Positions 26,658 through 36,335 of a DNA stretch of 64,000 nt are shown piece by piece. Numbering within the stretch: the first letter of the stretch is position 1; each line of letters opens with the position of its first letter. Made by a program: the position numbers and the translations under genes. Source of the stretch: Oxynema aestuarii AP17 (GTDB lineage: Bacteria; Cyanobacteriota; Cyanobacteriia; Cyanobacteriales; Laspinemataceae); assembly GCF_012295525.1 (NCBI RefSeq), contig NZ_CP051167.1:3100001-3164000 (forward strand), written 5' to 3'. Under the pieces are notes generated by a model that worked only from the letters and a program-made list of their open reading frames with translations, made no database searches and had not been told where the DNA came from.

Positions 26658-28421
26658 TCAATCGATGCTCGGTCCGGCTTCGACAATTTCGGGACGGGCG
26701 CTGGTAAAGCGCTTGAAGTTTTCGACGAACAAACGGGCCAACTCTCGGGCTTGACGGTCGTAGGCGTCGGGATCGCTCCAGGTTTGGCGGGGGTTGAGGA
26801 CTTCGGACGGCACTCCGGGAACGGTTTCGGGTACGAGGATTTTGAAAATGGGGTGCGGGTGGAAGCTGACGGCGTTTAAGTCGCCGTTGAGGGCGGCAGT
26901 GACCATGGCGCGGGTATGTTTGATCGAGATGCGTTGGCCGACGCCGTAGGGACCGCCAGACCATCCGGTGTTGATCAGGTAGACGCTGGCATGGTCGTTG
27001 TATTTACGCAGCCGTTCCCCGAGCATTTCGGCGTAGACGGTGGCGGACAGGGGTAAGAAGGGTTTGCCGAAGCAGGCGGAGAAGGTAGCTTGCGGTTCGA
27101 CGATGCCGCGTTCGGTTCCGGCGAGTTTGCTGGTGTAGCCGGACATGAAGTAGTACATCGCCTGACGGTTTGTGAGTTTGGCGATCGGGGGCAGCACGCC
27201 GAAGGCATCGGCGGAGAGAAAGATGACGGTGTTGGGATGGCTGCCGACGCTGGGGATCGCGGCGTTGGGGATGTAGTGGATGGGGTAGCCGACGCGGGTG
27301 TTTTCGGTGAGGCTGCCGTCGTCGTAGTCCGGATGGCGGCTGTCGCGGGTGAGGACGACGTTTTCCATCATCGACCCGAAGCGAATTGCTTCCCAGATTT
27401 GGGGTTCGTTTTCGTAGGAGAGGCGGATGGTTTTGGCGTAACAGCCGCCTTCAAAGTTGAAGATGCCTTTTGGCGACCAGCCGTGTTCGTCGTCGCCGAT
27501 CAGGCGGCGGGTCGGATCGGCGGATAGGGTGGTTTTTCCGGTGCCGGACAGGCCAAAAAAGAGGGCTGTATTGCCCTGTTCGTCCATATTGGCGCTGCAG
27601 TGCATCGGCAGGACGTCTCGCTTGGTCATGAAGTAGTTCATGAGGGAGAAGACGGATTTTTTGATTTCTCCGGCGTATTTGGATCCGCCGATGATCACGA
27701 GTTTTTTGCCGAAGTGAATGACGATGAAGGCTTCGGAGTTGATGCCGTCGTCGATGTCCGGGTCGCCTTGCAGTCCGGGAACGGCGATGACGGTGAAGTC
27801 GGCTTGGTGGTCGTCGAGTTCTTCGGGGGTGGGCCGGATGAACAGTTGATGGGCGAATAAGCTTTGGGAGGGGCGTTCGGTGATGATGCGAACGCCGACG
27901 CGGTAGTCGGGATCGGCGCCGACGAAGCCGTCGAACAGGTAGAGGTCTCGTCCTTGGACGTAGGATTGGATGCGTCGGTAGAGTAAGTCGAAGTTGTCTT
28001 CGGAGATGGCGACGTTGGTTTTGCTCCAGTGGACTTCGTCGTGGCTGGTGGCTTCGTCCACGATAAATTTATCGTTGGGAGAGCGCCCGGTATATTTGCC
28101 CGTCTTGACACATAGAGCGCCGTTGTCGGCGAGGATGCCTTCGGCCCGAGCGATCGCGTGTTCGATCAGTTTGGGAACGGTAAGGTTGCGATAGACTTGT
28201 CCGAGGTTTTTCAAGCCGAGGGCTTCGAGTCCGTAACTGGGACTGCCGTCCAGTCTAATTTTGGATTTCATGTTGGGGTGGGGCAGTTCTACCCCATCTT
28301 TGTGGGCTAGAGTGTTTTCGATCAGTTGGGCGATCGATACATCCTGATATATATTCCGGTAAAGGTCCGGTTTGTTGTCCGTACCTTGAGACTCTATGGA
28401 GGGTTTCATATTACCGCTCAT
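26658..28421 (-). CDS. pckA: Phosphoenolpyruvate carboxykinase (ATP)
   Basis: The 587-residue enzyme interconverts oxaloacetate plus ATP with phosphoenolpyruvate, CO2 and ADP. About 60 extra N-terminal residues (MSGNMKPSIESQGTDNKPDLY onward) precede the usual start of homology; an internal ATG at MKPSIES is also possible. Diagnostic segments are GKYTGRSPNDKFIV, the kinase P-loop GLSGTGKTTLSADP, the metal-binding LIGDDEHGWS, and TGWSGGPYGVGQRI. ATP-type PEPCK is present in some cyanobacteria and absent from well-studied unicellular strains. It may work in gluconeogenesis from C4 acids or in the carboxylating direction under high CO2. It lies upstream of gap1 on the same strand, with a 10-bp hairpin between them. 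About 1 kb of non-coding DNA upstream separates it from the divergent hox operon. Confidence 0.95.
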   Translation of the reverse strand: MSGNMKPSIESQGTDNKPDLYRNIYQDVSIAQLIENTLAHKDGVELPHPNMKSKIRLDGSPSYGLEALGLKNLGQVYRNLTVPKLIEHAIARAEGILADNGALCVKTGKYTGRSPNDKFIVDEATSHDEVHWSKTNVAISEDNFDLLYRRIQSYVQGRDLYLFDGFVGADPDYRVGVRIITERPSQSLFAHQLFIRPTPEELDDHQADFTVIAVPGLQGDPDIDDGINSEAFIVIHFGKKLVIIGGSKYAGEIKKSVFSLMNYFMTKRDVLPMHCSANMDEQGNTALFFGLSGTGKTTLSADPTRRLIGDDEHGWSPKGIFNFEGGCYAKTIRLSYENEPQIWEAIRFGSMMENVVLTRDSRHPDYDDGSLTENTRVGYPIHYIPNAAIPSVGSHPNTVIFLSADAFGVLPPIAKLTNRQAMYYFMSGYTSKLAGTERGIVEPQATFSACFGKPFLPLSATVYAEMLGERLRKYNDHASVYLINTGWSGGPYGVGQRISIKHTRAMVTAALNGDLNAVSFHPHPIFKILVPETVPGVPSEVLNPRQTWSDPDAYDRQARELARLFVENFKRFTSARPEIVEAGPSID

Positions 28422-29491
28422 TGACTTGACCTCACGCGATGACTGGGGTTTATGCTGCGAGCGAAAGGGTCGGCTTTTGGCTCGGTTGCCGATCGTCGAC
28501 GGCCATTCGGGTTTTGGATCGATCGATTTCTTTGAGAGGCTTCAATCGATCGCCCCTCGAAGTTGCTGGCGATCGCGACCGACTTTGACAACTCTAAAGT
28601 TGTAAATCTCGATCGCTGGAAATGATTTAGTTTTTTGAAGAATTGACGACAAAATGCGATCGAGTCTTCTCCCAATTTCGAGCAAACTGCGATCTCGTAA
28701 CTCACAAATTGACGGCGATCGCGTTGCCTTTCCGAGTCGGGCTGCAAAGTTGGCTGTCACCCTGCTTCGCTCACTTTTCCGATGGGGTTCGGTTGAGACC
28801 TATCGTACTATGAACTTTCGGAAATCAAAAATAAAAAAAACCTTACAAAATCTCCGAGATCGCTCAGTTCGTGCAGGGTAGAGTACCTTGCTCGATCGCG
28901 CGCAAACCGTTGACGGGATTGAGATCTAAACCCTTTTCTAAGAAATCTTGCAAGCCTTGTCAGACAAGGGTTAAAGCGCCGCGATCGCCTCGAATTATTC
29001 TAAGAAATCGTGACATTCGTTACACAAGTTTATGAAACGACCCACTTTTTGAATCTTTGCAACCCAACATGACTCCCCCTCGATTTCCCTCAAAAGCCAA
29101 CTCGTCGATCGCCGGGGCGACCTTGGGATTTTCAAGGGATTGTTAAGCGATTCCAAAAAAACGCTAGAATCAGCAGTAATTCCAGTAGGATTTTTAACAA
29201 GAGAAAAGCAACGCGACGCTCGAAAAAAATGAGAGGTGATTTCAGCCCCCTTTAACTTTTGTCAAGCTCTTAACTCATCCTTAACTGAAGTCGAGCGAAT
29301 TGAGTGTAATTTGAGAGGGATTTACCGGGGGAAATACGGGAAGTTCGCACGGGGGGAAACCCCGAATTGAGAAACCTAAACGTTGCTTTTATGGGCCGAG
29401 CGATCGCCCCGACGACGAAACGGAAATCACCTCGGGCGATCGCGTGGAAACCTTTCGGACACATTGAGACCCCATTGAGGACTGATTGAAT
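28422..29491. promoter_or_regulatory. Shared upstream region of pckA and the hox operon
   Basis: About 1.07 kb separates divergent pckA and hoxE; the short frames within it look like chance. A 15-bp operator-like palindrome, CCTTGTC-A-GACAAGG, lies at 28955-28969. AT-rich runs (28823-28850) and a TTGACG at about 28910 are weak promoter-like elements without a clear -10 partner. In other cyanobacteria hox transcription is controlled by LexA- and AbrB-type proteins from a long leader; their sites could not be assigned here by eye. Confidence 0.5.
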
Positions 29492-30043
29492 ATGCCTTCT
29501 GCTCAGGTAAATAACCGCGATCGCGCGCCGTCGGCGGGATCTAAAGCGGGATCTAAGGCGGGATCGAACGCGCACCCGAGTGGTGACAAGCGCTTCAAAG
29601 TGCTAGACATCACCATGAAGCGCAACCAACACCGTCAAGACGCCTTAATCGAAGTGCTCCACAAAGCCCAAGAAATCTTCGGCTATCTCGAAGAAGACGT
29701 CTTACTCTACGTCGCCCGCCAACTCAAACTCCCCTTGAGTAAAGTCTACGGCGTCGCCACCTTTTACCACCTCTTCTCACTCAAACCCAGTGGCGCTCAC
29801 ACCTGCGTGGTCTGTCTGGGAACTGCCTGTTACGTCAAAGGGGCGAGCAGCTTGCTCGAAGCCCTCAAAAACCAGGTGGGCATCGAGCCGGGAGAAACCA
29901 CCGACAACGGCCAGATGTCCGTGATGACCGCACGTTGTATCGGTGCCTGCGGGCTGGCTCCCGCCGCCGTGTACGACGGTAAAGTCATGGGCAATCAAAC
30001 CGCCGAATCCGTTCTCGACAACATCAAAGGTTGGCTCGACTGA
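29492..30043 (+). CDS. hoxE: Bidirectional hydrogenase diaphorase subunit HoxE
   Basis: The protein has 183 residues from ATG 29492, with GAGG 12 bases upstream. HoxE is the NuoE-like [2Fe-2S] subunit that links the NAD(P)H diaphorase of the [NiFe] hydrogenase to electron carriers. After a poorly conserved N-terminal tail containing [12 protein letters not shown], the thioredoxin-like domain begins near residue 45. Cluster ligands are visible in [11 protein letters not shown] and [11 protein letters not shown], the NuoE pattern C-x4-C and C-x3-C. The N-terminal tail arises from a short DNA direct repeat (GGCGGGATCTAAA-like units at 29536-29570). It is the first gene of hoxE-F-U-Y-CBS-CP12-H. 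Confidence 0.95.
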   Translation: MPSAQVNNRDRAPSAGSKAGSKAGSNAHPSGDKRFKVLDITMKRNQHRQDALIEVLHKAQEIFGYLEEDVLLYVARQLKLPLSKVYGVATFYHLFSLKPSGAHTCVVCLGTACYVKGASSLLEALKNQVGIEPGETTDNGQMSVMTARCIGACGLAPAAVYDGKVMGNQTAESVLDNIKGWLD

Positions 30044-30111
30044 TGGGGGATCCCGTTTGGCGATCCCATTTTCCGATTTTCCTGCCAAAGTGCGCGTGAG
30101 GTCCGACCGCA

Positions 30112-31737
30112 ATGGATTTAAACGAATTACTCGAAATTGCCGAAAAAGAACGCCAGCGAGCCGCGAGTGTCCGCATTCGCTGCTGTACCGCAGCCGGATG
30201 TGCTTCCTCCGGAGCCGAAGAAATTAAAGACCGCCTCGAACAAAGCATCAAAGACGCCGGATTGGATAACACCGTCGAAGTCTGTAGCGTCGGTTGCATG
30301 AAATTTTGCGGACGCGGTCCGCTCGTCGAGATCGACATTCCCGGGGTTTTGTATCAACAAGTGAGCGGGGATCAAGTCGAGGCGATCGTCGATGCCCTCA
30401 AACAAAACAAAGCCGCCGAATCCGGGGCCACTCCCCTCGATCGCGAGCACCCCTTTTTCACCCTGCAACAACCGATCGTCCTCGAAAACTCCGGCAAAAT
30501 CAACCCGGAACGCATCGAAGAATATATCGCCGTCGGCGGCTATCAAAACCTCTATCACGTCATCCACGACATGAGCCCGGACGAAGTGGTAGACGAAGTG
30601 ACCCGCAGTGGCTTGCGCGGTCGCGGGGGCGGCGGCTATCCCACGGGCTTGAAATGGGCTACCGTCGCCAAAATGCCCGAAGGGCAAAAATACGTCATCT
30701 GTAACGCCGACGAAGGCGATCCCGGCGCCTTTATGGACCGGTCCGTCCTCGAAAGCGACCCCCACCGGATTATCGAAGGGATGGCGATCGCCGCTTACGC
30801 GATCGGCGCCAACCACGGCTACATCTACGTCCGCGCCGAATATCCCCTCGCCATCAAACGGCTCGAAACCGCAATCAAACAAGCCAAACGCCTCGGCTTG
30901 ATGGGGTCGCAAATCTTCGACTCCCCCTTCGACTTCAAAATCGATATCCGCGTCGGTGCGGGGGCCTTCGTCTGCGGCGAAGAAACCGCCCTGATGCAAT
31001 CGATCGAAGGCGGACGGGGTAACCCGCGCCCGCGCCCGCCCTACCCGGCCCAATCCGGCTTGTGGCATTCGCCGACCTTAATTAACAACGTCGAAACCTT
31101 CGCCAACATTCCGGCGATCGTCCGCGAAGGCGCCGACTGGTTCGCCAGCATCGGCACCGAAAAGAGCAAAGGCACCAAAGTCTTCGCCCTCACCGGAAAA
31201 ATCCGCAATACCGGACTGATCGAAGTCCCGATGGGAATCGCCCTGCGCGAAATCGTCGAAAAAATGGGCGGCGGCGTCCCCCGAGGCGAAGTCAAAGCGG
31301 TACAAACGGGCGGCCCGTCCGGCGGTTGTATTCCCGCCCACTTATTCGATACCCCGGTCGAGTACGACTCCTTAATCCAACTCGGGACGATGATGGGGTC
31401 CGGCGGCATGATCGTGATGGACACGGAAACGAGCATGGTAGACGTGGCTCAGTTCTATATGGAATTCTGCCGGGGGGAATCGTGCGGTAAATGTATCCCC
31501 TGCCGTGCGGGAACGGTGCAGATGTATCAGATGCTGACCAAAATCCTGCGTGGAGAGGCGACCCTTATCGATCTCGAACAACTCGAACGAGTCTGCGGGA
31601 TGGTCAAAGCGACCAGCTTGTGCGGCTTGGGACAAACGGCCCCGAATCCGGTGTTGAGTACGTTGCGCTATTTCCGCGAGGAATATTTGGAACTGCTCAA
31701 AGACAGTCCCAAAGCTCAAGGAGTCGCCAGCCGTTAA
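30112..31737 (+). CDS. hoxF: Bidirectional hydrogenase diaphorase subunit HoxF
   Basis: The 541-residue NuoF-like subunit holds FMN, the NAD(P)H site and iron-sulphur clusters, and exchanges electrons between NAD(P)H and the hydrogenase. The N-terminal 2Fe-2S thioredoxin-like domain (about 20-100) has CCTAAGCASSG and CSVGCMKFCG. The NADH/FMN glycine loop is SGLRGRGGGGYPTGLKW (about 163-179), followed by CNADEGDPGAFMDR. The C-terminal SLBB and 4Fe-4S domain carries ESCGKCIPCRAGT and, later, SLCGLGQTAPNP. GAGG lies about 11 bases before the ATG. It sits 68 bp after hoxE and 36 bp before hoxU, consistent with one transcript. No gene interrupts hoxF and hoxU, unlike some other cyanobacterial hox loci. 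Confidence 0.97.
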   Translation: MDLNELLEIAEKERQRAASVRIRCCTAAGCASSGAEEIKDRLEQSIKDAGLDNTVEVCSVGCMKFCGRGPLVEIDIPGVLYQQVSGDQVEAIVDALKQNKAAESGATPLDREHPFFTLQQPIVLENSGKINPERIEEYIAVGGYQNLYHVIHDMSPDEVVDEVTRSGLRGRGGGGYPTGLKWATVAKMPEGQKYVICNADEGDPGAFMDRSVLESDPHRIIEGMAIAAYAIGANHGYIYVRAEYPLAIKRLETAIKQAKRLGLMGSQIFDSPFDFKIDIRVGAGAFVCGEETALMQSIEGGRGNPRPRPPYPAQSGLWHSPTLINNVETFANIPAIVREGADWFASIGTEKSKGTKVFALTGKIRNTGLIEVPMGIALREIVEKMGGGVPRGEVKAVQTGGPSGGCIPAHLFDTPVEYDSLIQLGTMMGSGGMIVMDTETSMVDVAQFYMEFCRGESCGKCIPCRAGTVQMYQMLTKILRGEATLIDLEQLERVCGMVKATSLCGLGQTAPNPVLSTLRYFREEYLELLKDSPKAQGVASR

Positions 31738-31773
31738 GCCGACGATCGCGCCACTATCGATTCAGGAGAAGCT

Positions 31774-32490
31774 ATGTCAGTTAAAACATTAACCATCGAT
31801 GGCGTTCCCATCGCCATCGAAGAAGGAACCACCGTTCTCGAAGCCGCCCGCCAAAACGGGGTGCATATTCCCACCCTGTGTCATCTCGAAGGCATTTCCG
31901 ATGTCGGCGCTTGTCGCCTCTGTTTGGTCGAGATTAACGGCAGCCCGAAATTGCAGCCCGCTTGCGTCACCGAAGTGGCGGAGGGGATGAATATCCGCAC
32001 GAATACGGAAACCCTGCAAGACTATCGGCGCACGATTGTCGAGCTGTTATTTGCGGAAGGAAACCACGTCTGTGCGGTGTGCGTGGCGAACGGACATTGC
32101 GAACTGCAAGATTTGGCGATCGAGGTCGGGATGGATCACTCCCGGCTTCCCTATCGCTTTCCGGAACGAGAAATCGACGTGTCTCACGATCGCTTCGGCA
32201 TCGACCACAACCGTTGCGTGCTGTGTACGCGCTGCGTGCGCGTCTGCGACGAAATCGAAGGGGCCCACGTTTGGGATGTCGCCTATCGCGGGGCGGCGTT
32301 GAAGGTGGTGACCGGGTTGAATCAGCCCTGGGGCGCCGTCGATGCTTGTACCTCGTGCGGTAAGTGCGTCGATGCTTGTCCGACCGGGGCGATTTTCCGC
32401 AAAGGTTCGACGGTGGCGGAAATGGAGCGCGATCGCGATCGCCTCGAATTCATCGTCAACGCCCGCAAAGACCACCAGTGGACCCGCTAA
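31774..32490 (+). CDS. hoxU: Bidirectional hydrogenase diaphorase subunit HoxU
   Basis: The 238-residue NuoG-like electron-transfer subunit passes electrons from HoxF to the hydrogenase module. An N-terminal plant-type 2Fe-2S domain has HIPTLCHLEG and GACRLCLVEI. The His-Cys3 4Fe-4S motif lies in EGNHVCAVCVANGHCELQ. Two ferredoxin-type 4Fe-4S motifs follow: CVLCTRCVRVCDE and CTSCGKCVDACPTGAIF. All cluster ligands are intact and the length matches the family. AGGAG is 6-7 bases before the ATG. The stop codon is 13 bp before the hoxY start, so translation of the two is probably coordinated. Confidence 0.97.
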   Translation: MSVKTLTIDGVPIAIEEGTTVLEAARQNGVHIPTLCHLEGISDVGACRLCLVEINGSPKLQPACVTEVAEGMNIRTNTETLQDYRRTIVELLFAEGNHVCAVCVANGHCELQDLAIEVGMDHSRLPYRFPEREIDVSHDRFGIDHNRCVLCTRCVRVCDEIEGAHVWDVAYRGAALKVVTGLNQPWGAVDACTSCGKCVDACPTGAIFRKGSTVAEMERDRDRLEFIVNARKDHQWTR

Positions 32491-32503
32491 CGAAGGTACG
32501 ATT

Positions 32504-33052
32504 ATGGCTAAAATTAGATTGGCAACAATTTGGTTGGGCGGCTGTTCCGGCTGTCACATGTCTTTTCTCGATTTAGACGAATGGCTGTTCGATTTCGCCG
32601 AGAAAGTCGATGTGGTCTTCTCTCCGGTCGGGTCGGACATTAAAGATTATCCCGAAAACGTCGATGTGTGCTTGGTCGAAGGCGCCGTCGCCAACGAGGA
32701 AAACTTGGAGTTACTGCGCGAAGCGCGCCAACGCACGAAATTTTTAATTTCCTTCGGCGATTGTGCGGTGACGGCGAACGTTCCGGCGATGCGCAACATG
32801 CTCGGCGGTAGCGAACCCGTTCTCAAACGCTGTTATTTGGAATTAGGGGACGAACACCCGCAATTGCCCAATTTTCCGGGGATCGTGCCGGAATTGCTCG
32901 ATCGCGTGCGCCCGGTTCACGAAATGGTCGAGGTGGATATGTACATCCCCGGCTGTCCGCCGGACGCCAACCGGATTCGCAAGGCGATCGCCCCCCTGTT
33001 AGAAGGCCAAACCCCCGACATGACAGGACGGGACATGATCAAATTCGGCTAA
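32504..33052 (+). CDS. hoxY: [NiFe] hydrogenase small subunit HoxY
   Basis: The protein has 182 residues from ATG 32504, preceded by GAAGG at 7 bases. The frame continues upstream inside hoxU but that part is out-of-phase overlap. HoxY carries the proximal 4Fe-4S cluster beside the NiFe site: Cys14 and Cys17 in WLGGCSGCHMSFLDLD, then FGDCAVTANVP and PGCPPDAN. The short length without C-terminal cluster domains is typical of the soluble NAD(P)-linked group 3d enzymes. It lies 13 bp after hoxU and 53 bp before the CBS-CP12 gene. Confidence 0.96.
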   Translation: MAKIRLATIWLGGCSGCHMSFLDLDEWLFDFAEKVDVVFSPVGSDIKDYPENVDVCLVEGAVANEENLELLREARQRTKFLISFGDCAVTANVPAMRNMLGGSEPVLKRCYLELGDEHPQLPNFPGIVPELLDRVRPVHEMVEVDMYIPGCPPDANRIRKAIAPLLEGQTPDMTGRDMIKFG

Positions 33053-33105
33053 GTCGGCGCGAACCGCGAACGCCCAGATCCGGGATGCCTTGGAGGGATA
33101 ACGTC

Positions 33106-33732
33106 ATGAAAGCTTCAGAAATTCTCACTCAAAACATCACCACGATCGGCACTTCGGCGACGGTGGTCGAAGCAGTGAGCGCGATGAAAGCGACCGGAGT
33201 CGGTGCCTTGATTGTCGATCGCCGTCACCCAGGGGACGCCTACGGGATCGTCACCCGCAGCGATATCGTCTCGAAAGTGGTAGCCTTCGGCAGAGATCCG
33301 CACCGGGTGCGCGTTTACCAAATCATGACCAAGCCTTGCATCGTGGTCAATCCCGATCTGAGCGTCGAATACGTCGCCCGCTTGTTCGTCCACACGGGGA
33401 TTCAAGTCGCCCCGGTGATTCGAGGCGAATTACTCGGTACGATTTCCATGCGCGACATCCTCGAAAAAAGCGATTTTATCGAAACGCCTTCGGAACTCGA
33501 ACTCGACCGCCAAATCCAAGAGGCGATCGCCCACGCCCGCACGATCTGCGCCGAAGTCGGTCACCCCCCCCGGGAATGCGCGGCAGCTTGGCAGGTCGTC
33601 GAAGAACTGCAAGCGGACGCCGCCCACCAACAGGCGACGGTTTTAGAAAAGACTGCCTTCGAGGAATATTGTGAGGAATATCCGGAAGCGGCAGAACTCG
33701 CCAATTTATATAAAAACTGGTGTAGCGGCTGA
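33106..33732 (+). CDS. CBS-CP12 fusion protein encoded within the hox operon
   Basis: The protein has 208 residues from ATG 33106, with GGAGG 9 bases upstream. Residues 1-125 hold two CBS motifs ([47 protein letters not shown] and GTISMRDIL), an adenylate-binding Bateman module. Residues 136-208 are a CP12 domain: [22 protein letters not shown] with Cys148 and Cys158, the core [15 protein letters not shown] (160-174), and [14 protein letters not shown] with Cys189. The second cysteine of the C-terminal CP12 pair is replaced by Leu198; another cysteine is at 206. CP12 binds phosphoribulokinase and GAPDH in a redox-dependent way; CBS-CP12 fusions are a known cyanobacterial family. Position between hoxY and hoxH suggests a link between adenylate or redox state, carbon fixation and hydrogenase expression (inference). 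Confidence 0.92.
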   Translation: MKASEILTQNITTIGTSATVVEAVSAMKATGVGALIVDRRHPGDAYGIVTRSDIVSKVVAFGRDPHRVRVYQIMTKPCIVVNPDLSVEYVARLFVHTGIQVAPVIRGELLGTISMRDILEKSDFIETPSELELDRQIQEAIAHARTICAEVGHPPRECAAAWQVVEELQADAAHQQATVLEKTAFEEYCEEYPEAAELANLYKNWCSG

Positions 33733-33796
33733 AGGGGCGACGCCCGGATCGCTCACGACCGTCATTATTTACAGAATTTACAGAGGATTGCTCGAT

Positions 33797-35227
33797 ATGT
33801 CTAAAACAGTTGTCATCGATCCGGTCACGCGCATCGAAGGACACGCGAAAATCTCCATCTATCTCGACGACGCCGGAGAAGTTGAAGACGCCCGCTTCCA
33901 CGTGGTCGAATTTCGCGGCTTCGAGAAATTCTGCGAAGGACGTCCGATGTGGGAAATGGCCGGGATTACCGCCCGCATTTGCGGGATCTGCCCGGTGTCT
34001 CACTTACTGGCCTCGGCGAAAACTGGAGATAAAATCCAAGCGGTGACCATTCCCCCCGCCGGGGAAAAACTGCGCCGGATGATGAATTTGGGACAAATTA
34101 CCCAATCTCACGCCCTCTCTTTCTTCCACTTGAGCAGTCCGGACTTTCTCCTCGGTTGGGATAGCGACCCCGCCACCCGCAACGTCTTCGGCTTGATGGC
34201 TGCGGATCCGGATTTAGCCCGCAGTGGCATCCGCCTGCGCCAATTCGGCCAAAAAGTCATCGAATTGCTCGGCGCCAAGAAAATTCACCCGGCGTGGGCC
34301 GTTCCCGGGGGGGTGCGATCGCCCCTGAGTGAAGAAGGACGCGCCTGGATCCGCGATCGCCTCCCGGAATCGCGCCAAACCCTCAACACCGCCTTAGACC
34401 TCTTTAAATCCCTCCTGGATCAATTAGACACGGAAGTTAAAACCTTCGGCGAATTTCCCTCCCTGTTCATGGGATTGGTCGCCAAAGACGGCACCTGGGA
34501 ACATTACGGCGGTCATATCCGCTTTAAAGATAGCCAAGGCAACATCGTCGCCGACGGACTGAGTGAAGACAACTATCGCGACTACCTCGGCGAAGCGGTC
34601 GAACCCTGGTCTTATCTGAAATTCCCCTATTACAAACCGATGGGTTATCCCGACGGTATTTATCGGGTCGGTCCACTGGCGCGCTTGAATATCTGCGATC
34701 GCATGGGAACGGAAGCGGCGGATCGCGAATTGCAAGAATTCCGCGATCGCGCCGGAGGCGTGGCGACCTCTTCGTTCTTCTACCACTACGCCCGCCTGGT
34801 AGAAATTCTAGCCGCCCTCGAACGGATCGAACGCTTGGTCGAAGACCCGGATATCGTCTCCAAACGCACCCGCGCCAGTGCGGGGGTGAACAGTCTCGAA
34901 GGCATCGGCGTCAGCGAAGCCCCTCGGGGAACCTTATTCCACCACTATCAGGTAGACGAAAACGGTTTGATTAAGAAGGTCAACCTGATTATTGCCACGG
35001 GTCAAAATAACTTGGCGATGAATAAAACTGTCGCCCAAATTGCCAAGCATTACATCCACGGTAACGAAATTCCCGAAGGCTTGCTCAACCGCGTCGAAGC
35101 CGGAATCCGCGCTTTCGACCCCTGTTTGAGCTGTTCGACCCACGCCGCCGGACAAATGCCGATCCACCTGCAGTTAGTGGCCCGCGACGGCGCGATCGTC
35201 GATGAGGTCTGGCGCGATCCCGTGTAA
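33797..35227 (+). CDS. hoxH: [NiFe] hydrogenase large subunit HoxH
   Basis: The 476-residue catalytic subunit holds the NiFe(CN)2CO centre. Ligands are Cys62 and Cys65 in [11 protein letters not shown] and Cys443 and Cys446 in DPCLSCSTH. The 27 residues after His449 ([10 protein letters not shown] through VWRDPV) form the C-terminal extension that the maturation protease removes after nickel insertion; its gene, hoxW, lies at 45281. The ATG at 33797 was chosen because [18 protein letters not shown] is the conserved N-terminus; an upstream start at 33671 would overlap the CBS-CP12 gene. It is 64 bp after the CBS-CP12 gene and closes the hox operon. Confidence 0.97.
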   Translation: MSKTVVIDPVTRIEGHAKISIYLDDAGEVEDARFHVVEFRGFEKFCEGRPMWEMAGITARICGICPVSHLLASAKTGDKIQAVTIPPAGEKLRRMMNLGQITQSHALSFFHLSSPDFLLGWDSDPATRNVFGLMAADPDLARSGIRLRQFGQKVIELLGAKKIHPAWAVPGGVRSPLSEEGRAWIRDRLPESRQTLNTALDLFKSLLDQLDTEVKTFGEFPSLFMGLVAKDGTWEHYGGHIRFKDSQGNIVADGLSEDNYRDYLGEAVEPWSYLKFPYYKPMGYPDGIYRVGPLARLNICDRMGTEAADRELQEFRDRAGGVATSSFFYHYARLVEILAALERIERLVEDPDIVSKRTRASAGVNSLEGIGVSEAPRGTLFHHYQVDENGLIKKVNLIIATGQNNLAMNKTVAQIAKHYIHGNEIPEGLLNRVEAGIRAFDPCLSCSTHAAGQMPIHLQLVARDGAIVDEVWRDPV

Positions 35228-35426
35228 GGGAGAACGGTTGGCAAAGGTTCAGTAAAAGGGAGACGTCCAGAGGGAATCGGGAGTAGGGAGAAAGTAAGAG
35301 GCAGCAAGTAACAGTCGCCAGCTTGTCGATCCCGCCTCCCGACTCCCTAAATTTCCGCGATCGCACGTTTGTTCCCGAGAATCTCCAAAACCTACAATTT
35401 AAGGGACGAGCATTGCGAGATTCGAT

Positions 35427-36335
35427 ATGGTTCAATTCGAGAAAGGCGGACAAATTGCATGGTTTCACGATGAAGGTCACTCCGCAGGCTTTTTTCACAC
35501 CTACGATCGCCTCCAGGTCGGCGGGGATGGCGACGCCCCCCGCAAGATCCATGTATTTCTCCCTCGGGAATACGAAACCGTCGTCGATGAATATCCCGTT
35601 ATTTATATGAACGATGGCGATACGGCCTTTTTCCGGGGCGGGGCGATCGGTCAGTCGTGGTGGACCGGGGAAACCCTCGGCGAACTCTACAAGCGCAATG
35701 CGATCGCCCGCGTCATCGTCGTCGCCATCTACGCCCTCAACCGCGATCGCGAATATACCCACGAACCCGCCGTCCCGCGCTGGATCCGACAGGTAGACTG
35801 TTGCGGCGTCGAGGCATATACCCAATATCTGGCCGATGCTCTCAAACCCTTTATCGATCGCAGCTATAGGACGATCCCCGATCCGCGCCAAACGACGATT
35901 ATGGGATCGTCTCACGGCGGCTTGGCTGCGTTTTACAGCGCCTGTCGCCGTCCCGATGCTTTTGGCAATGCGGCGGCCCTTTCCCCGTCGTTTTGGGTCG
36001 GACTCGACACGGGAACCGATACCTTTTTACCCTTGCATAAATCGAGTTTACTCGAACTGACGGCGCCGACATTGGGCGATCGCGACCGCCGCCCTCGCTT
36101 GTGGCTGGATTGGGGATTACGCAAAGACGAAGGCTTTCACAATTGGTTTATCGAGAACAACACTGTCAAACGCGGGCGCGAAATGGCCGAATTATTGCGC
36201 GAACAGTTCGGTTACGTCCTCGGTCGCGATTTGTGGACTTACGAAGATCCCGAGGGGGAACATTCGGAGGAATCCTGGGCCCGTCGTCTACCTTTAGTTC
36301 TGCAAGCCCTTTACGGCAATGGCGATCGCCCGTAA
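35427..36335 (+). CDS. Putative alpha/beta-hydrolase esterase (esterase D-like)
   Basis: The 302-residue protein has the putative-esterase fold related to esterase D and enterochelin esterase. Features are KIHVFLPREYE near 40-50, VIYMNDGDTAFF, the nucleophile elbow GSSHGGLAAF near residues 160-169, and LWLDWGLRKDEG, an acidic region where the catalytic Asp is expected. The histidine is probably in GEHSEESWARRLPLVLQAL near the C-terminus, as in the family. There is no signal peptide, so it acts in the cytoplasm. It follows hoxH by 199 bp on the same strand, but the gap contains GGGAGT-type short repeats and it may have its own promoter. The substrate is unknown. Confidence 0.82.
   Translation: MVQFEKGGQIAWFHDEGHSAGFFHTYDRLQVGGDGDAPRKIHVFLPREYETVVDEYPVIYMNDGDTAFFRGGAIGQSWWTGETLGELYKRNAIARVIVVAIYALNRDREYTHEPAVPRWIRQVDCCGVEAYTQYLADALKPFIDRSYRTIPDPRQTTIMGSSHGGLAAFYSACRRPDAFGNAAALSPSFWVGLDTGTDTFLPLHKSSLLELTAPTLGDRDRRPRLWLDWGLRKDEGFHNWFIENNTVKRGREMAELLREQFGYVLGRDLWTYEDPEGEHSEESWARRLPLVLQALYGNGDRP

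Noticed and set aside
28418-28747. Possible protein upstream of pckA
   Set aside because: Composition typical of a chance frame over control DNA; no ribosome-binding site.
30127-31068. Long open frame antisense to hoxF
   Set aside because: hoxF is certain on the other strand; the antisense frame has no motif.
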